Assembly: GCA_003523945.1 (NCBI GenBank)
Contig: DOFS01000500.1
Coordinates: 1-7,892 of the forward strand
DNA: 7,892 bases
From: Nitrospiraceae bacterium
GTDB lineage: Bacteria > Nitrospirota > Nitrospiria > Nitrospirales > UBA8639
Direction: 5' to 3'
The stretch's first letter is position 1. Every line of letters starts with the position of its first letter. Made by a program: the position numbers and the translations under genes. Under the pieces are notes generated by a model. The model had not been told where the DNA came from, ran no database searches, and saw nothing but the letters and a program-made list of their open reading frames with translations. This document shows, in pieces, positions 5,738-7,892 of the stretch.

Positions 5738-6401
5738 ATAAAAAACCCAAGGAAGGCTCGGATTTTTCCAAAGAAGGAATCTGAGCATCCCCTTTATAAA
5801 TCCAAGCCTTAACTCCTATTTGACCCATTGCGGTTTTTGCTTCTGCAAATCCATATTCCACGTCGGCCCTAAGAGTATGAAGGGGTACTCGACCCTCCCG
5901 ATACCATTCCGTTCTGGCAATCTCATGTCCACCCAGGCGTCCAGCACAGTACACTTTAATTCCCAAAGCCCCAAGTCGAAGGGAAGATGCAACACTACGC
6001 TTCAATGCACGCCGAAAAGAGACACGCTTTTCCAATTGGGTAGCAATATTTTCCGCAACCAACTGCGCATCCAATTCCGGCTTTTTAATTTCCTTCACGT
6101 TTACGAAAACTTCATTGCCATATTCTTTTTCAAGCGTGGCCTTCAATTTATCAACTTCAGCGCCCTTCCTCCCTATGATAATTCCAGGACGGGCGGTATG
6201 AATAATTAATTTCAGCTGGTTACCTGACCGTTCAATCTCTACACTTGATATGCCGGCATGATACAATCGCTTTTTAACCACGTCCCTTATAGACAAATCT
6301 TGGTGAAGAAGCTTCGCATAGTCCTTTTTTGCATACCATCGCGAATGCCATGTACGGGTATAACCTAATCTGAATCCATACGGGTGCGTCTTTTGACCCA
6401 T
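5736..6401 (-). CDS. rpsC: 30S ribosomal protein S3
   Basis: S3 lies at the mRNA entry channel of the 30S head and contributes to unwinding of structured mRNA. The 221-residue protein has the expected [13 protein letters not shown] start. The type 2 KH domain spans roughly 38-105, with the GxxG loop as GRKG at 77-80. The arginine/lysine face at 130-135 (RRALKR) matches the residues linked to helicase activity in E. coli S3. The C-terminal domain shows [20 protein letters not shown] (154-173) and [20 protein letters not shown] (183-202). The tail is short, so this is a compact S3. The ATG at 6401 has a strong SD, GGGGGAG, nine bases upstream. Confidence 0.98.
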   Translation of the reverse strand: MGQKTHPYGFRLGYTRTWHSRWYAKKDYAKLLHQDLSIRDVVKKRLYHAGISSVEIERSGNQLKLIIHTARPGIIIGRKGAEVDKLKATLEKEYGNEVFVNVKEIKKPELDAQLVAENIATQLEKRVSFRRALKRSVASSLRLGALGIKVYCAGRLGGHEIARTEWYREGRVPLHTLRADVEYGFAEAKTAMGQIGVKAWIYKGDAQIPSLEKSEPSLGFL

Positions 6402-6450
6402 GTATTCTGTCTCCCCCTAACTCCCAAGTTTTGAATATAAAGGCACTTTA

Positions 6451-6789
6451 TCAATTAGCTGGACATACAACGATCGTAATATGACTTGTTCGCTTATGAA
6501 TAGGGTTAGCCCTTCCCATTGATCGCGGGCGAAACCGTTTGTAAATTTGAGCACCATCCACATAAGCCCTCGAAATTTTAAGATTTTCCGGGTCACCCAA
6601 ATCTTTTTGCCCAGCGTTGGAAACTGCAGAAAAGAGCAATTGTTCAACCACCCTGGCAGCTGACCTTGGCGTATATTTCAATATGGCCAATGCTTCCGCC
6701 GCATTCCTTCCCCTCACCAAATCAACCATTAACCTTGCTTTACGTGGGGCCAGTCTTACATGTCGAAGAATTGCTTTAGCTTCAGTCAT
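6451..6789 (-). CDS. rplV: 50S ribosomal protein L22
   Basis: L22 binds all six 23S rRNA domains and its long beta-hairpin lines the peptide exit tunnel, near the macrolide-binding region. The protein has 112 residues, the usual length. The N-terminal part includes RHVRLAPRKARLMVDLVRGR at 9-28. The hairpin lies at about 79-100 and contains the L22 signature (RPRSMGRANPIHKRTSHI, 87-104). No deletion is seen in the hairpin, so the sequence gives no hint of the tunnel-widening changes known from macrolide-resistant strains. The ATG at 6789 has AAGG about eleven bases upstream. Gaps to rpsS and rpsC are 53 and 49 bases and hold nothing recognisable. Confidence 0.97.
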   Translation of the reverse strand: MTEAKAILRHVRLAPRKARLMVDLVRGRNAAEALAILKYTPRSAARVVEQLLFSAVSNAGQKDLGDPENLKISRAYVDGAQIYKRFRPRSMGRANPIHKRTSHITIVVCPAN

Positions 6790-6842
6790 ATCTTTATTCT
6801 ACCTTCTCAAGTATTTCATGACTTCGGATTCGGTTAATTTCC

Positions 6843-7130
6843 CTACTTTAGCGCAACTGCCTTCTCACTCCTGGCATGCCCATGTCCTTTAAAAAATCTT
6901 GTTGGAGCGAATTCACCCAATTTATGGCCAACCATATTGTCGGTAATAAAAACCGGAATAAATTTTTTCCCATTATGGACCGCAAAAGTCAAACCGATCA
7001 TATCCGGAATAATTGTCGAACGGCGAGACCAAGTTTTTATTACCTTGGACTCTCTCCCTTCCCTGGCCTTTTCTACTTTTTTAGCAATATGGTCATCGAC
7101 AAATGGACCTTTATGAACTGACCTTGGCAT
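6843..7130 (-). CDS. rpsS: 30S ribosomal protein S19
   Basis: S19 forms a complex with S13 in the 30S head and contacts the A-site tRNA and the large subunit. The 95-residue product is a typical S19: [15 protein letters not shown] at the start, then [20 protein letters not shown] (32-51). The S19 signature is at 53-77 ([11 protein letters not shown], then [11 protein letters not shown]) and FKGHGHA is at 80-86. The ATG at 7130 has an SD of AAGGGGGA four bases upstream, within the 15-base gap from rplB. Sequence, size and position are ordinary. Confidence 0.98.
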   Translation of the reverse strand: MPRSVHKGPFVDDHIAKKVEKAREGRESKVIKTWSRRSTIIPDMIGLTFAVHNGKKFIPVFITDNMVGHKLGEFAPTRFFKGHGHARSEKAVALK

Positions 7131-7145
7131 CGATTCCCCCTTATA

Positions 7146-7892
7146 TTAACGGGACTTTTTCTTTCTACCTGCAATGATAAAACGCGAGCTTTGATTTCGC
7201 GGCTTCCGAGTCTTAAAACCCTTGGTAGGCTGCCCCCACGGTGAAACGGGATGAGGATTACCTTGACCAGACTTACCCTCCCCACCGCCATGCGGATGGT
7301 CAACCGGATTCATCACAACCCCACGCTGATGAGGCTTACGTCCCAACCATCGTGACCTGCCGGCTTTGCCAATAGTTACGTTGTTATGGTCCGTATTTCC
7401 CACCTGGCCAATAGTTGCCATACATGTTCCGAGTATCTTTCTCATTTCACCAGACGTTAATCTAATCTGGACGTAACCTTCATCACGGCCCATTACCTGA
7501 GCAGAAGCCCCAGCACTTCTAGCCAACTGGGCACCCTTCCCTGGCTTCAATTCAACATTATGAACCACTATACCAAGCGGCATTTCCATAAGTGGCATCG
7601 CATTCCCAACCCTCACGTCAACTCCACTACCGGACTGGACTGAATCACCCACCTTTAAACCAAAAGGAGCCAGAATATAGCGCTTCTCTCCATCTGCATA
7701 ATACAGCAGTGCAATTCGAGCGGAACGATTTGGGTCATACTCCAAACCGGCAACCTTACCGACAACCTTAAACTTGTCACGTTTGAAATCAATTTTCCGA
7801 TAAAGCCGCTTATGTCCACCACCCTTAAATCGGGATGTAATCCTCCCAGCGTTATTCCTTCCACCAGACTTAGAATTAGAGGTGGTCAAGGA
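7146..7892 (-). CDS. rplB: 50S ribosomal protein L2 (N-terminus outside window)
   Basis: L2 is a primary 23S rRNA-binding protein needed for subunit association and peptidyl transfer. The frame is open to the window edge, and 248 residues are visible. The TTG at 7889-7887 is not a believable start: the residues there ([13 protein letters not shown]) align with the internal family segment before KSGGRN, so roughly 28 N-terminal residues lie outside. Visible parts are the OB-fold region ([20 protein letters not shown]), the SH3-like domain, and the L2 signature in [20 protein letters not shown], counted from the TTG as residues 186-205. That last block holds the conserved histidine implicated in peptidyl transfer. 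The basic end (IAGRKKKSR) is typical. rpsS follows after 15 bases. Confidence 0.98.
   Translation of the reverse strand, partial: SLTTSNSKSGGRNNAGRITSRFKGGGHKRLYRKIDFKRDKFKVVGKVAGLEYDPNRSARIALLYYADGEKRYILAPFGLKVGDSVQSGSGVDVRVGNAMPLMEMPLGIVVHNVELKPGKGAQLARSAGASAQVMGRDEGYVQIRLTSGEMRKILGTCMATIGQVGNTDHNNVTIGKAGRSRWLGRKPHQRGVVMNPVDHPHGGGEGKSGQGNPHPVSPWGQPTKGFKTRKPRNQSSRFIIAGRKKKSR

Noticed and set aside
5820..6209. A 129-codon plus-strand ORF opposite rpsC
   Set aside because: It lies wholly within S3 on the other strand, has a composition expected of an antisense frame and shows no family I recognise. S3 is certain.
6417..6647. A 76-codon minus-strand ORF overlapping rplV and the rplV-rpsC gap
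   Set aside because: It is out of frame with L22, which accounts for nearly all of it. No SD-led start stands out and no family is recognised.
7073..7303. A 76-codon minus-strand ORF spanning the rplB-rpsS junction
   Set aside because: It overlaps the ends of two certain genes in another frame, so it is a shadow frame.
7887..7889. TTG as start of L2
   Set aside because: The residues around it match an internal part of L2, and the frame stays open to the window edge.
1..7892. An inserted novel system, mobile element, CRISPR array or RNA gene
   Set aside because: Eighteen standard genes fill the window, gaps are at most about 60 bases, and I saw no tRNA, repeat array, transposase or inverted-repeat ends.

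Overview
The window is a bacterial ribosomal-protein cluster, the S10-spc block, lying entirely on the minus strand. Read in transcription order (right to left) it holds rplB (5' end cut off by the window edge), rpsS, rplV, rpsC, rplP, rpmC, rpsQ, rplN, rplX, rplE, rpsN (zinc type), rpsH, rplF, rplR, rpsE, rpmD, rplO and secY (3' end cut off by the window edge). That is 18 genes with no insertion, loss or inversion relative to the classic bacterial order. All are recognisable from their protein sequence. Long ORFs on the plus strand, and out-of-frame ORFs on the minus strand, are shadows of these genes.

The genes are packed tightly. The longest gaps are about 60 bases (rpsQ-rplN and rpsN-rpsH). 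Three junctions overlap: rplX/rplE share one base (TGATG), rpmD/rplO overlap by four (ATGA), and rplO/secY overlap by eight. I see no intrinsic terminator and no convincing promoter, so the block reads as one long transcription unit with coupled translation. At least four genes start with GTG (rpsN, rplR, rpsE, secY). Two of the longest reading frames begin at TTG codons that I do not believe (rpmC and rpsQ), and I have moved those starts to ATG codons with better spacing from a Shine-Dalgarno (SD) sequence.

The genes act together. Large-subunit proteins L2, L22, L16, L29, L14, L24, L5, L6, L18, L30 and L15 and small-subunit proteins S19, S3, S17, S14, S8 and S5 are made from one message, followed by SecY, the channel through which ribosomes export membrane and secreted proteins.

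The organism is a bacterium with moderately AT-leaning DNA (judged by eye). It has a four-cysteine S14 and an L24 that has lost its zinc ribbon. The overall flavour of S3, L14 and L5 suggests a deep Gram-negative lineage such as Nitrospirota, Nitrospinota or Methylomirabilota, but this is a low-confidence impression. I found no undescribed system here. The oddities are small: a basic N-terminal extension on L5, unusual residues at signature positions of L6, S17 and S8, A-runs inside coding regions, and stop codons that double as part of the next ribosome binding site.
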